64,000 nt of DNA from Adiantum capillus-veneris (GCA_014529385.2 CM043956.1:65658620-65722619), one strand, 5' to 3'; shown: positions 47,190 through 58,209, counted from the stretch's first letter. Notes: generated by a model not told the origin, from the letters alone. Numbers and translations are program-made.

Positions 47190-48372
47190 ATCATTCTCGT
47201 CAATCTCAGGACATGAAAAGAGTTAAACTTCCCTCCCGAGAATGGACGTCTTCCTCACAGTAGTTGGCAGAGGCTTTAGTTCCTCACTTTGGGAAGACCT
47301 TCGAATCCCCGCCTGCTCTTACCCAAGAAGCCAAACATGCAGGCAATCTTTTTCTATCGCATGTCGCTCCCATCATTTCCGTTCAGCAAGCACAAAATTT
47401 GGAAGTTGAGTTCACCAAGGCAGAGGGACTTTGGTAGATGGAAATCTCGTGGTTGGGATGGGCTTATTATTGAATTCTTCCTCTCCTTTTGGGGCCTTTT
47501 TAAGCAAACATTACTGCTAATGATGAATATGACTTGGGAGAAGCAGGATGTCCCCATTTCTTGGAAGGAAGGGGTGCTCAAGCTATTGCCAAAGCATGGT
47601 TTTTGTGACTAGTTTTCTCACTGGCAGCCCATCACTCTTATGCTGGTGGTTTACAATTTGATGGCCAAAATGATATTACCTGCATTAAGGACTTCATCAA
47701 TCCCAGTATGGTTTCATACCTTGTTGGCACATTACTGACAGGATGTGATCATTGGTATGGAATATGCAAAATACACTCAACAAGATGTATTGATCATGCA
47801 AGTTGACATTGAAAAGGCTTTTGATACTGTGTTTTGGGATTATAATGTGGAAACAATGCAGAGACTAGGTTTTGGGCTGAAAATCTCACAGGTTGTTTTT
47901 CTCCTATATGCTCAGAGCACGTCTGCAGGTTTGCTAGGTGGTTCTCTCACAAGGGCTTGGGCTCTAGGGCATTCAATCAGACAAGGATGTCCTCTTAGTG
48001 CTTTGCTTTATGCAATTCCTTGGCACCCCTTGCCGTTGCATCTTGAGGCCATCGCTTCCTCTGGCCGTTTGCATGGCCCCGGCTCTACCTTCAAGGAAAC
48101 AATTTATAGGACAGACCTCTACTGATGACTCTCTTTTTATGCCCAGGAACGATAAGGAGGATGTACTAGAGATTATGTATGCTCTACATCTATTTGGTTT
48201 GGCAGCTGGATTGCATGTCAATTTTCGTAAATTGAAGTTGCTACCTCTGAATGAATTTGATTGGCACAAGCTTCTATGGCCAGGGGAGATTGTTCTTCTT
48301 GAGGCCATAGTACGTCACTTGGGATATCTGATCGGATGGAATGTATTCGCGGCGCAAAAACTCGACTAGGTA
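47190..48372 (+). pseudogene. LINE 1 reverse transcriptase
   Basis: Plus-strand frames carry RT motifs of the non-LTR type: LIIEFFLSFWGLFKQ and WKEGVLKLLPK, then VLIMQVDIEKAFDTVFWDY (palm, first catalytic aspartate, about 47,793-47,848), RQGCPLSALLYAI (about 47,980), the aspartate pair in STDDSLFMP (about 48,115-48,141), NFRKLKLLPLNEFDWHKLLW and VRHLGYLIGWNVFAAQKLD. Frames change at least twice and stops occur, for example near 47,610 and 48,122. It primes reverse transcription at a nicked target. It is inactive. Confidence 0.9.
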
Positions 48373-48394
48373 CTCCAAAGATTGCACTTAAAGC

Positions 48395-48570
48395 TCAACT
48401 ATTAGAAATTATCAACTTGGATTCAAAGGCTGTTTTAGATGCCAAACTTTGGCATGCACGTTTTGGGCATCTGAATTTTGCCAGTTTGCTGCATTTGCAT
48501 AAATTTGATATGGTTGCTCTTTTGCCACCTCTTGAAGCACCTTCTAAGCATGTTTTTGAAGGTGTATTTT
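48395..48570 (+). mobile_element. Copia GAG-pre-integrase scrap inside LINE 1
   Basis: About 175 bp read LDAKLWHARFGHLNFASLLH and LHKFDMVALLPPLEAPSKHV, the GAG-pre-integrase block with its LWHxRFGH motif. LINE 1 sequence lies on both sides. No LTRs are attached, so this is a small captured or transferred piece. Confidence 0.75.
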
Positions 48571-49068
48571 GAGTAAGTTGCAGCATTCAAGGTTTTCATT
48601 GCGTGTGCATCTCAGAATTGTCTAATGTATTATGATGGCTTGTGTCCTGTTCTATTTACCGCTTTTATCCTGGCCTCAGCGGTGCCTTGGGTCTCTTATG
48701 TCTAGTATGCTGGAGCATTTCTGGCGCACATCCTCCCACAAGAAGGGGTTGCGGTTTTTATCCATGGATAAGTTATTCACACCTAAGTGATTGGGACGGA
48801 TTAACATTTTAGATTTACGTAAGCATGTTTTGGCGCGGAAAGCTATGCTCTTGCCTGCTTTGGTGGATTAGCAACAACCATTGGATCATCATGGTTTCAC
48901 ATTTATGCGATAGTATTGTTAGGCCTTCTTTTGGTCATTGGCACCCCTCGTATTGGGATCTCATCTTTGGGCAGCTTGATGGCCATATTCCGAGATGTCC
49001 CTTCGCTTCATCTCTTGTTGTCGATTGGAAGGTGGTTACCTCATATGTGTCCTGGCATGGACGCTAGT
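48571..49068 (+). pseudogene. LINE 1 region after the RT
   Basis: LRIV-CIMMACVLFYLPLLS, WPQRCLGSLMSSMLEHFW, SMDKLFTPK and LGRINILDLRKHVLARKAML follow the layout of plant LINE C-terminal regions (CLGG-like block). Stops and frame changes occur. It ends at the LTR start at 49,069. Confidence 0.75.
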
Positions 49069-49395
49069 TGTCACAAATTGCTGACGTGTCAAGCCACAGA
49101 AGAACGGAGCCAACTTGCAGATCCCGGCCGAGGGGCCTAAACCCTAGAAGCAGCAGAAGCAACAGAAGAAGTTTCACCAACACATAGAATTGCGTAACGG
49201 CTCATGACATGGCACAACTATACGGAATCCCGCATTTTACGTTGACATGATGACATGGCAACTGTACGGACGCCTGGATTTCACGCTGAGAGGTGTTGAC
49301 GTGGCAGTGTACGGGTTTCCGCGTTTTGCGTTGACGTGTTGACCTGACACTGTATAGATTTCCGTAATTTACCTTGGGCAGCTTTTTGAGCACTT
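49069..49395 (+). mobile_element. Partial LTR related to gag-only element 2
   Basis: Starts TGTCACAAATTGCTGACGTG, like the 5' part of the LTR at 49,960, and contains the CTGACGTGGCA and TACGG-TTTCCG repeated units. It stops before the TATA and shared box. LINE 1 sequence resumes near 49,400. Confidence 0.75.
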
Positions 49396-49959
49396 GCTTT
49401 TGGGTTGGAGAGCATCCACTGGAGTGAAGCATTCTCTCTTACTCTGGTTCAACGCTCTCCTCGACAAGCATACTTTCTTGCGCGAAAAGGGGTTTGCTAG
49501 GTTGATCAAGTGGTGGATGACTCGGGACACATCCTTTCCTTTTGTGTTGGCACTCTTCGTTATGAGCTAGAACCTCATTATCGGGACTTGTGGTAGCACA
49601 TTCATCAATTACTTGCCGATGTTTCTCCAATGCCTCCATTCCTTGGGGATTCCACGCTTTCCGATTGGCATCTTGCCCATACCAGGTTGGATAGCATATC
49701 GGTTGGGGCAGTTTATGCTTTGCTGCAATCTGATGCATGGATTGCGCCTCATGGAAATTAGTTGTGGTCACTCTAAAAGTCTTAGTTGTGGTGGCAAAGA
49801 ACGCGGTTTCGCATTCAGAAGAGTCACCTACCTCTCAAAGAGCGCATGTTTTTATGGCAATGCATGGTGCGAGCGCTACCGGTTGGTCCTTTGTTGCATG
49901 CGCGATGCATTGCCTCCTCTCGTCGTGTCCGATGTCATGGAGCTGACGAGAGTGTTAAG
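49396..49959 (+). pseudogene. LINE 1 C-terminal region, middle piece (zf-RVT start)
   Basis: FNALLDKHTFLREKGFARLI, KWWMTRDTSFPFVLALF, and at the end RIQKSHLPLKERMFLWQCMV, RALPVGPLLHARCIASSR. The last part is the zf-RVT opening (LP-KERMFLWQ), a zinc-binding-like domain at the end of plant LINE ORF2. It is cut by gag-only element 2 and resumes at 53,665. Confidence 0.8.
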
Positions 49960-50643
49960 CATCACAAATTGCTGACGTGTCAAGCCACTGAAGAACGGAG
50001 CCAACTTACAGATCCTCGCCGAGTGGGTCTATTTTTAAAGAAGAGTTCCCACCAACTTATGGGACCCTGTTTGATGGGGCCCAAGAACGTAAAGAGATTA
50101 AAACAATGCAGGATTCGCTTACACACACGGATAGAGGTGTGTAAAAGATGATGATGTGGCAACTGTACAGACGCCCGCGATTTGTGCTGACAGTGCCACG
50201 TGGCAGTCTATACGGAATTCCCCGACTTTACATTGGCTTGCTGACGTGGCACTTGTACGGATTTTCGTGATTTACGTGATTTACGCTGGGCAGTTTTCAG
50301 CGCGAGCTTTTGAGCCAGTTGCTTTTGAGTTTCAAGCTTTTCATGTAAACTGCTTTTCAAGGCCAAGGGCCTTTAAATACAAGGGCCTTTAAATAAGTGC
50401 AGAGGGCTCAGTCTCTGACACTCTTCTGGGTGAAGGTGCAGAGTGCGAGTACCAACATTGTACTGAGTTCACGTACTATAAAGAAATACCGAAAGGGGCG
50501 CCAACGTTTGGGGCCAATACTCTCTGGGTTGCAATTCCGCCACTCTGTGTCGCGTATGCTCTCTCTCTTTTAGTTTTAGTTGTTGTTGAAGTGCTAAAAG
50601 TCTATTCAGTATGTTCTTTTTTATTGGCACGTGTCTTGTGACA
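49960..50643 (+). mobile_element. 5' LTR of gag-only element 2
   Basis: About 684 bp. It has TGACGTGGCA-type repeats, TTTAAATACAAGGGCCTTTAAATAAG near the promoter position and the shared box TACCGAAAGGGGCGCCAAC (50,487). It matches 53,001-53,664 throughout. Confidence 0.85.
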
Positions 50644-50754
50644 GTGGTATGAGAGCATCAGGCGTGTGCTTTTCTGAAAGCTACCGGACCTAGATAAGAG
50701 TAGACAGAGCAAACCGGCGCTTTCAAAGTCTATTGGAATCTTATCCCTGATCCA

Positions 50755-51640
50755 ATGCAACCGCCTTTGCCACCGCCGTTACCCCCACCTCCCCTACCAC
50801 CACCACCACCAGGCTACAATGGTTGGAGCCCATATGGATACCCTTATTATCTGTACCCGGGATACGTACCTAACCAACCCAAAGATTTCAAGGATGGCGG
50901 CACGACAGTCAAATTTTTCACTTTTTCCGGGATGAAAGATCAAAAGAAAGCAATGTAGTTACTGCAGCAATTCGACAATATCTATGCTTTGGGAAACTAT
51001 ATTGAGGAGTCCAAGATTTCTCAAGGAGCGGAATTTCTTAAAGATAATGCTATGCAGTGGTGGAGTTCAATCGCGACACAATTGAAGGACTTGGCAAGCT
51101 TTCAAGACAGTCTTTGCACGCAGTTATATGACTTCTCTCTTCGAAGTCCAAACTAGGTCAGAATGGGGCAACTTGAAAATGCTTGCCACAGAGACGATGG
51201 AGGACTATAACCAAAGGTTTCTCGACGTCTACCTTCCGGTGTCCATCTCTAAGTTCATTCCCTTGGAGGACCAATGCGAGTGCTACACCATTGGACTACC
51301 ATCACCATTGCAGGAATATTGTTTGTCCAAGCAAGTTGCAACCATGCAAGAACTTATGGGCCATGCCGCGGTCGGCTACAAAATGATGAAAGGAAAGTTG
51401 GAGTTTACCACAAAGCAACTCCGGTCACTAGCCAGAACTCCTGGCAACAACGAAGAAGTTCTCAGGGATCCCGTGAAAACCAGCCTCAATAGCCTCGTCT
51501 GACACACCGTCAACGAGACACCTTGTTACAAGAAGGCCGATGCTTCGAATGTTTCCAAATAGGGCATACATTGAGTACATGTCCCGAGCGAGCCTCAACG
51601 TCCTCAGAGCAACCTTCTGCTCCCACGTAAGACAAATTCC
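50755..51640 (+). pseudogene. Gag of gag-only element 2
   Basis: Begins MQPPLPPPLPPPPLPPPPPG, a proline-rich start, then YNGWSPYGYPYYLYPGY. The capsid reads FFTFSGMKDQKKAM, LLQQFDNIYALGNYIEESKI, NAMQWWSS, SLFEVQTRSEWGNLKMLATE, YNQRFLDVYLPVSISKF and MQELMGHAAVGYKMMKGKLE. A knuckle CFECFQIGHTLSTC lies near 51,545-51,590. It resembles the gag split by the three-LTR array. It is broken. Confidence 0.85.
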
Positions 51641-51689
51641 CAGGGCCACCTCTGGCTAACAGTTCTAAGCCTGCTATTGGACTACTACC

Positions 51690-52138
51690 CAATATTTATG
51701 GTATACACCTCGAGAGTTCAAATGAATTGTGCAGAGCTTATGGAAAATTCAACGGCTTGAAAGCCTTGATCTTCTTTGACCCTGGAGCTATGGAGAACTT
51801 CATCCATTCAAAATTCTTGAAGCAAATACACTTCGATTATGATGCAGAAGATGCAATTTGATTATGATGCAGAGGGTGGAGAAATTGAAGCTGAACTAGC
51901 CGCGGGGCAAACTCAGAAAGTGATACTGCTCATTGGTGCTCTTCCAGTGACTGTCCACCAAGATCATGGAAAAGCCGATTTCCACATGAAGTTGGGCAAC
52001 TGCGACGTTCTCTTGGGCATGCCCTGGCACGACAAGAATGATGCGACTTTCCAGGTTCAAAACCGAAAGAACCATTACCGTGATATAGAAGGGCAAGCCA
52101 GTTATCCTCAAATTTCGGTTGTCCGAACCAAACCCTGA
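51690..52138 (+). pseudogene. Aspartic protease-like segment of gag-only element 2
   Basis: GLKALIFFDPGAMENFIHSK has the D-x-G-A arrangement of retropepsin-type proteases. Further on, FHMKLGNCDVLLGMPWHDKN is the usual late block (DVLLGMPW). Its function would be gag maturation. The segment is a remnant and the assignment rests on these two motifs. Confidence 0.7.
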
Positions 52139-52344
52139 ACGAACTCTCTAGTTGTTTAATAGCTAGATACTTTTGAACAGTGTTTGAGAAAGTATTGTTT
52201 GAAATTTGTTTGAAATGGATGCTATCTGTTTTAAACTTGTCTTGGTGCCGATTTGAACTGTTTGACTCTAGTTTTAATACTGGTTTCATAATTGGTGATT
52301 GTACTCCCGGGTGGAGTAGTGAGAAATATATTTTGGTATTGTTT

Positions 52345-52555
52345 GAACCTCGGAACGATGTAGACCGATGTCTGGGGAGCGTTTTGTTGTATGTTTGAAA
52401 ACCTCGGAACGACGCAAGCCGATGTCTGGGGAGCGTTCCATTGTATGCTAGAAAACCTCGGAACAACGTAGACCGATGTGTGGGGAGCGTTTTGTTGTAT
52501 GCTTGAACCTCCAAGCGACTCAGACTGCGGTCTGGGGAGCGTTTGGTTGTACACT
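52345..52555 (+). repeat. Four tandem units of about 60 bp
   Basis: Units start GAACCTCGGAACGA or variants and contain GACCGATGTCTGGGGAGCGT, at about 52,345, 52,399, 52,455 and 52,505. They lie between the protease-like segment and the 3' LTR of gag-only element 2. Confidence 0.85.
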
Positions 52556-53000
52556 CCTCTGAGTTCATAGCCCGGACCTTTTTAGGTTATTTGCGAGGGG
52601 AGTGACAAGGTAGTCATTGAGTAGCTTCATACCGCAGACCGTTCGTCTCGGGGGAGTGCTTAGCGGCACTGTTCGTTGTGTCTTGTAACATGCATATGTG
52701 AGCATTTGTGTTGCATTGTGATGTGTCAACCACTGAATATTCCTAATTGGATGAGATTGCCTGGGTATGTAAATTTAGTGCATCAAGACACCCGTGGAAG
52801 ACCAGTGCGGTCTGGGTGTGATGGCTCATTTTACTACGCCGGAATATCAAGAGTTCCGATCTAGACGAAAGGAGAAGCCAACTCCTTAACAGAAAAAAGA
52901 GCAAATTGATTGTCCCTCGGAAATTTTTTCTTAGCTAACTTGAGTTGTTTTGCAGATACGCTGTAATCGCGGACGATTACTTTCTTTCAAGAAGGGGGGA

Positions 53001-53664
53001 TGTCACAAGCTGATCTGTCAAGCCACTGTAGAACAGAGCCAACTTACAGATCCTCGTCGAGTGGGTCTATTTTTAAAGAAGAGTTCCCACCAACTTATGG
53101 GACCCCGTCTGATGGGGCCCAGGAACTTAAAGAGATCAAAACAAAGCAAGATCCGCTTACACACACAGATAGAGGTGCGTAAAAGATGATGGCATGGCAA
53201 CTCTACGGACACCTGCGATTTGCGTTGACAGTGCCACGTGGCAGTCAGTACGGAATTCCTCGATTTTACGTTGGCCTGCTGACGTGGCAGCGTGTACGGA
53301 TTTCCGTGATTTACGTTGGGTAGTTTTTAGCGCCAACTTTTGAGCCAGTTGCTTTTGAGTTTCAAGCTTTTCATATAAACTGCTTTTCAAGGCCAAGGGC
53401 CTTCAAATAAGTGCAGAGGGCTTAGTCTCTAGCACTCTTCTGGGCGAAGGTGCAGAGCGCGAGTACCGGCATTGTATAGAGTTCAAGTAATATAAAGAAA
53501 TACGGAAAGGGGGGCCAAGGTTTGGGGCCAATACTCTCTCGGGTGGAATTCCGCCACTCTGTGTCGCGTGTGCTCTCTTTCTTTCAGTTTCAGTTGTTGT
53601 TGAAGTGCTAAAAGTCTGTTCAGTCTGTTCTTTTCTTTTGGCACGTGGTGCCCGTTTTGTGACA
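53001..53664 (+). mobile_element. 3' LTR of gag-only element 2
   Basis: TGTCACAAGC to TTGTGACA, 664 bp, with the shared box in the form TACGGAAAGGGGGGCCAAGG (53,500). LINE 1 sequence resumes at 53,665. Confidence 0.88.
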
Positions 53665-53985
53665 CTTGCATTAGGCAAGTGTCCTTTGCTCTATGCCTTC
53701 GTTTCTCCTCCGGAATCTTTCACAGACGGTTTCGGGTTTTTGGAGTTCTCCACCCATCACAGTCTCGGTTTGAGGTCTTCTTTAGTTGGGTGTTATGTGG
53801 ACCATATGGCACCAACGTAACTCTCGGATGTTCCATGCCTTGGAGATCGACCCTTTCCCTTCAAATTCTCACTTGGACAAGCACTACAATTGCTTATGAT
53901 GTGGGCGACATCAGTTGAAGCTTATAGGATTTTCTTGGATTGTTTCTAGTTCTCCCACTTGTCAATTAAATCAAGATTTACAAAA
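53665..53985 (+). pseudogene. LINE 1 C-terminus after the insertion
   Basis: CPLLYAFVSPPESFTDGF and HPSQSRFEVFFSWVLCGPYG fit the second half of zf-RVT (C-x2-C, then a W/F-rich strand). The stretch then passes into an A-rich run and GT microsatellite at 53,985, the probable LINE 3' end. Confidence 0.7.
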
Positions 53986-54456
53986 AAAAGTGTGTGTGTG
54001 TGCGCGCGCGGGGGCGCGCGTGGCGCGTGCATGCATGTATGTATGCATTTGTGTAAATATGTATGTGTCTGGATGGATGTATGTGTGTATGGATGCTGTG
54101 TAATGTATGTGTGTATCTTGCAAGCATGTGCTACTATGCACTTCTGTATGCAACATGTGCATGTGTACGTATGTATGTATGTGCTTGCATGCAAGCCCTG
54201 TATGTATATAAGAGGCCTCACTCTGCCTCAAGCAACGATGTTCTGTATTCTTATGTGCATGAGATGCCTATGTGTGGATCCTCATGTTCTTTAGAGTCTG
54301 GAGTAGGTAAGTTCCTAAGGTGTGACTTTTAGTGCCTCTCAAAAGTATCCCAGTGACGCTGGTGAAGAAAATTGTGCAGAGGTGCCCTTAATGTGGATGC
54401 CTTGCTGATTGGGAGTGTGTGCCAACTTGTGTTTCAGTTAGCAAAAAGTTCTCCGT
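53986..54456. other. GT/ATGT-rich low-complexity stretch
   Basis: (GT)n, (GC)n and ATGT-type repeats at 53,990-54,200, then unique sequence. The long cysteine/valine or histidine/threonine frames here are artefacts of the repeats. Confidence 0.75.
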
Positions 54457-54888
54457 GTCACGATTGTGACTATGTTACAGTATTACATCTACTGTTAGTT
54501 GCAGATACGCAAAGTGCCATGCCAAGGAGGATTCCTACGCTTGGATGGTCGTGACCCTTCGCTCAAGAGACATGCCTCTTCGCCAAAAGCCACACTCCTT
54601 CGACGACTGGTCACACCCCTTCGATCTACGGTTGCGAATCCTCGTCCAATGGTTGCAGCTCTTCGCCGAAAGGATGTGCCTTTACGTCTAAAGTCATGTC
54701 TCTTCCCCATGAGACGTGTCTTTTCATTTGTGCCTCTTTGTCTCCTATATAAGGAGCCTATTGTACTCGGTTTTCAAGCATTCATTCAATCAATCAAACA
54801 CACATTCAGTCTCTTAAGTCTCAGTTTGATCTTTAGTATGAAGTTTTAAGTCTTAATTATAGAATTAGCACCACTAATCCTCACACCC
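54457..54888 (+). mobile_element. LTR-like fragment, plus strand
   Basis: Contains repeated CTCTTCG-type units (54,545-54,690), a TATA box CTATATAAGG (54,751) and CATTCAATCAATCAAACACA (54,785), and ends CTAATCCTCACA. It is related to the minus-strand block at 33,013-33,350, which shares the CAATCAATCAACACACATTC run and the GAAGAG-rich units. No internal coding sequence follows. Confidence 0.55.
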
Positions 54889-55330
54889 CGGGCATCAAAG
54901 ATCATTATAGCCTTTAATTTGCAAGAGCGGTCCAAAGCCCTTTCTAAGGAGGAAATGGACAATGTCCTTTGTTCTCATTATTGGCATGGAGGCAACATAT
55001 GTAATGCTCTTATGTCTCTCGCTTAATTTGGCAATCTAGTGAATGCGTGCAGTATTGCTCTGATGTCTCTTTTATGCATTTGCTATTCAGCTGGTGTAAT
55101 GAAGTGCAGATCTGGCCTGAGCACAATTGAGCCCATATATCTCGTGAAATAATATATTGATCATCCATATCGTGAAGAAGATTCTCTCAATAGCAAGCCA
55201 TCTTGAACCCCAAGTCGTTTACTGTTATCAATCAAGTCCTTTGGACAACTATCCACTTGAGATAATGTCAAATTATATCGTTGTACTCCTTAAACTCCTT
55301 CATTACCCTTGGTAAAGGATGATCCCGAAG
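54889..55330. other. No recognised feature
   Basis: Unique, AT-leaning sequence without supported gene or repeat. Confidence 0.5.
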
Positions 55331-56538
55331 ACTATGTAAGGTGCAGCGGAAGTGAATGTTGAACTTTGCTCAAGATGAGTGCTCCGAACTGTGCTCAAGG
55401 TTCCTTTTACTTGCGGAAGGGAGAGCTTTCCGTTCCTTTAGTGAGAGAGTGCCAATGATCACAAACAAAGTGGATAAACACTGTGAATGAAGGTGCTGAG
55501 ACTGAGAGATAGAGAGAGAAGAATATGACACTAGAATGTTGTCAAACCCTCCTCCGAAGGCCCCACTCTCTATGGTGAGAGCGATTGCACAAATCTCTAC
55601 AATGCTTGGACTTGCCGACGATGTCGACGACGATGAGAACGACGACGAGACGGGCTGAAATCTGAAAATGCTAAGGGCTGAAATCTGCAAATCTTTATCT
55701 GCTGAATTCTGACTCTATGTTGGTGACGATGTCAATGGCGACGATGAACGACGACGCGCTGAAAACACAGATGCTGAAATCTGCGTTTTCCGGGCTGAAA
55801 TGCAAACTACGCTAGATCCGACCGTGCGGCAACGATCTGTTGCGGGAAGATGAGATCTGCGAGGTTCGGGACTTCTTCTGTGGAGTCTTGATGCTAAAAA
55901 CTGAAAACGCTGGTCTAGATGTGGGTTCCATCGCGGTAGGTCTGCAAAACGCTGGATGGTTATGCTGATGCAAAAACTCTAGGGCTGAAAACTGTCCTGC
56001 TATGGAGAACTGCTAACGCTAGGGCTGTTCTGCTATCTTGCTGTTGCCGGGGTTGATCTGCAATGCAAAACGCCGGGGCTGAGTTCCTGATGGAAAAACG
56101 TTAGGTTGCTGATGCAGAAAACGCTAGGTGTCCTGTGGGGGTCTTGCTGAGAAGGTGCCTGTTGAACACGCGGTTCCTGCTGTCTCTTCTACCCATAAGT
56201 GCTAGCGCTAGATTTCCTTATATACATGCTTGGCTAATTTGCCCTACCCAGTTCCCAACAAAAGTCACTTAAAAATAATAAGTGAAAAATGTCAAAAATA
56301 GGGAAAATAGATCTATGCACTGTAAAAATGCTCTTGATGGGTTTTGATGGAAATCTGATGATCATGCTATGTGCAACCAGAGGATATGCATTTACTCGAA
56401 GTGTTTGGACATGCACGGTCTGCGAATAGACTCACATAAGTGCCAGATCACTTCCTAATCTAAGCTGACTGAACTGAACTAAATCCTTGCCATGAAGTAG
56501 CTTGTCCACGTACATATAGGGTTAGATGTGCACGTGAC
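55331..56538 (-). mobile_element. Probable 3' LTR of the minus-strand gag-protease element
   Basis: Non-coding. Many degenerate units such as CTGAAAACGCTAGGG, GATGCAGAAAACGCTAGG and GCTGAAATCTGC lie between 55,660 and 56,140, and a TATA-like TATATAAGG is on the minus strand near 56,222. The inner edge is set by the purine run at 56,540; the outer edge is not certain. Confidence 0.5.
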
Positions 56539-57056
56539 GTCCCCTCCTTTTCAAAGTGAGGTACTGATACTGAACTGTATGGCGTGGAGGGAGATCGCCA
56601 ACAAAGTCCGGAATTCTAGAAAGGACTCTTCGCCGGCCTACTCTGATGTGTGTGGGTCGTGCGATACTTGAACTTCGTAAAGGTCTGCAACGCTTGCTTC
56701 TTTGGGCCGTGCCGAAAGCAACAAAGCCATCTGTGGCTCCTTCAATGCTTCAACTTCGTCGATAGTCATGCGTCTACCTTCTTCAAGAATCTCCGAGGAT
56801 GAAAATTCCTGAAACCACTTCCAACACAAAAACATGAACATACCCATTCCATGTAAAGTGATTGGAAAAATTCTAGTCTTTCTAAAAGATTGTGCATGCA
56901 ATGTAGATGAACATAGAGACACTAGAAAAAGTATCAACTAAACCATCGTACTTGTGAACAATCACAATTTCTTCTTGCAAATCATATTGCTCGTGAATAA
57001 TCACATCTTGATCATGCAAATCATCATGCTTATCATTATCATGCAAATCATGTGTG

Positions 57057-58209
57057 TCATGCTTTGGAAAGGAAGAGACTGAGAGTCTTCTTCTCCGGAT
57101 TCTTTTCAATCTTCGCTTGCACATTAGAAATGGGAGATGAAGAATGAACAACTTGCTCTCCACGAATGACAATGGGAGAGTCACTTTTGGCATTGAAAGT
57201 GAACATATTTTCCGTCCAATCAGTGAGAGGGTTATGCTCACGAAACCATCGAATGCCCAAAAGCATATCACATCATGAAAGAGGAGAGACTACAAATTTT
57301 CTGCGGAAGGACACTTGTTGAACAGTGAACAAAACATCAAAGGCACTCTTGCGTGATGAGAGAGTCCATACCGGGAGAGAAGCGTGACACCTCGAAAAGA
57401 GATGTCTTGCGAACCTCCAAGCGGGCTCTTTCGACAAGAGAGTCACTAATCAAATCATGCATACTGCCTGGGTTAAACAATATGACAATACGCTGACCCT
57501 TCACATGACCATAACACTTAATGAGAGAGTCGTCAATGGGAGGATCCTGAGAGACTTGGGTCACACTCGTGTTCTCATTTATTGCATTAACAGAGGAAGT
57601 GGGTTCAGTGGGTTCTTTAGATTCATTAGATGCAAGCTTAGGTTGTGTTCTTTTTATGTGACCCTTGATGTGACAATGAAAACAACGACCTTCCTTAGAA
57701 TAAATGCTTTGTTCTTCCGACGTGATGTATCCTTCTAAAATTCCTTGTTCTGCCTTTTCATCTGGAGTGAGCCTAGGTTTAGCAATTGTGTTAGCTTTAT
57801 CCTTGGGTTCATTTGGAGAGTTCTTTTTTGAGAGACTATTGGAAGATTGGTTAGAAGAGTTACCGTTCTTACCATTCTTACCGTTCTTACCATTTTGAGG
57901 GTTTTGAGAAGTCTGGGAGGTACTTGTGGAAGTCTTGTTTTCCTTAGGCTTTCCCTTGTTGTGCTTCATCTCCTGTGCGAGAGCAATCGCTACCGCCTTG
58001 ATGAGATCGATTGGGTCAAGGACTTCGACATCAAACCTGATATAGTCGTCCAACCCGAAAATGAAAGCCTCCTTGCGCTCATCATCCGATTTGCGTAATT
58101 GGGTGCCGAGCTGCAAAACACGATTAGAGAAAAACATAACTGGCATACCATTTTGCTTGAGACTGCGCCAATCGTCTTTCAACCATGCTAGGTACTGTGG
58201 TGGCATAAA
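57057..58209 (-). pseudogene. Gag C-terminal part, knuckle-like and protease
   Basis: From 58,209 on the minus strand: MPPQYLAWLKDDWRSLKQNG, RVLQLGTQLRKSDDERKEAF, LDPIDLIKAVAIALAQEMKH, a Ser/Asn/Gly-rich linker with GKNGKNGKNG repeats, a knuckle-like CFHCHIKGHIKR, and a protease block with VILFNPGSMHDLISDSLVER and, in another frame, LLGIRWFREHNPLTDWTENM. It is the continuation of the gag at 63,409-63,977. Broken. Confidence 0.85.

Larger units (their letters stand above)
49960..53664 (+). mobile_element. Gag-only LTR element 2 (gag and protease-like), inserted in LINE 1
   Basis: 5' LTR about 49,960-50,643 and 3' LTR 53,001-53,664, both ending TTGTGACA or similar. The primer site TGGTATGAGAGC is at 50,645-50,656 and the purine run TTTCAAGAAGGGGGGA abuts the 3' LTR. 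Inside are gag, a knuckle and an aspartic protease-like segment, but no RT, RNase H or integrase. The layout is that of TR-GAG elements. No clear target duplication was found because the left LTR edge is altered. It is broken. Confidence 0.85.
45757..53985 (+). mobile_element. LINE 1, plus strand, with nested insertions
   Basis: Domain order is that of plant L1-type LINEs: ORF1 with a DUF4283-like N-terminus and CCHC knuckle (45,757-46,570), the tail of the endonuclease (46,650-46,800), reverse transcriptase (47,290-48,370), then the C-terminal region with zf-RVT (48,580-53,950). The 3' end near 53,985 runs into TTTACAAAAAAAAG and a GT tract. Three insertions interrupt it: a Copia scrap (48,395-48,570), a partial LTR (49,069-49,395) and gag-only element 2 (about 49,960-53,664). 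Many stops and frame changes make it inactive. The 5' end is not defined. Confidence 0.85.

Noticed and set aside
49955-53671. Target duplication around gag-only element 2
   Set aside because: AGCAT and TGCAT near the edges match at four of five bases but do not fit the LTR ends, so not claimed.
53946-54332. Cysteine/valine and His/Thr-rich frames
   Set aside because: Products of GT/ATGT repeats at the 3' end of LINE 1.
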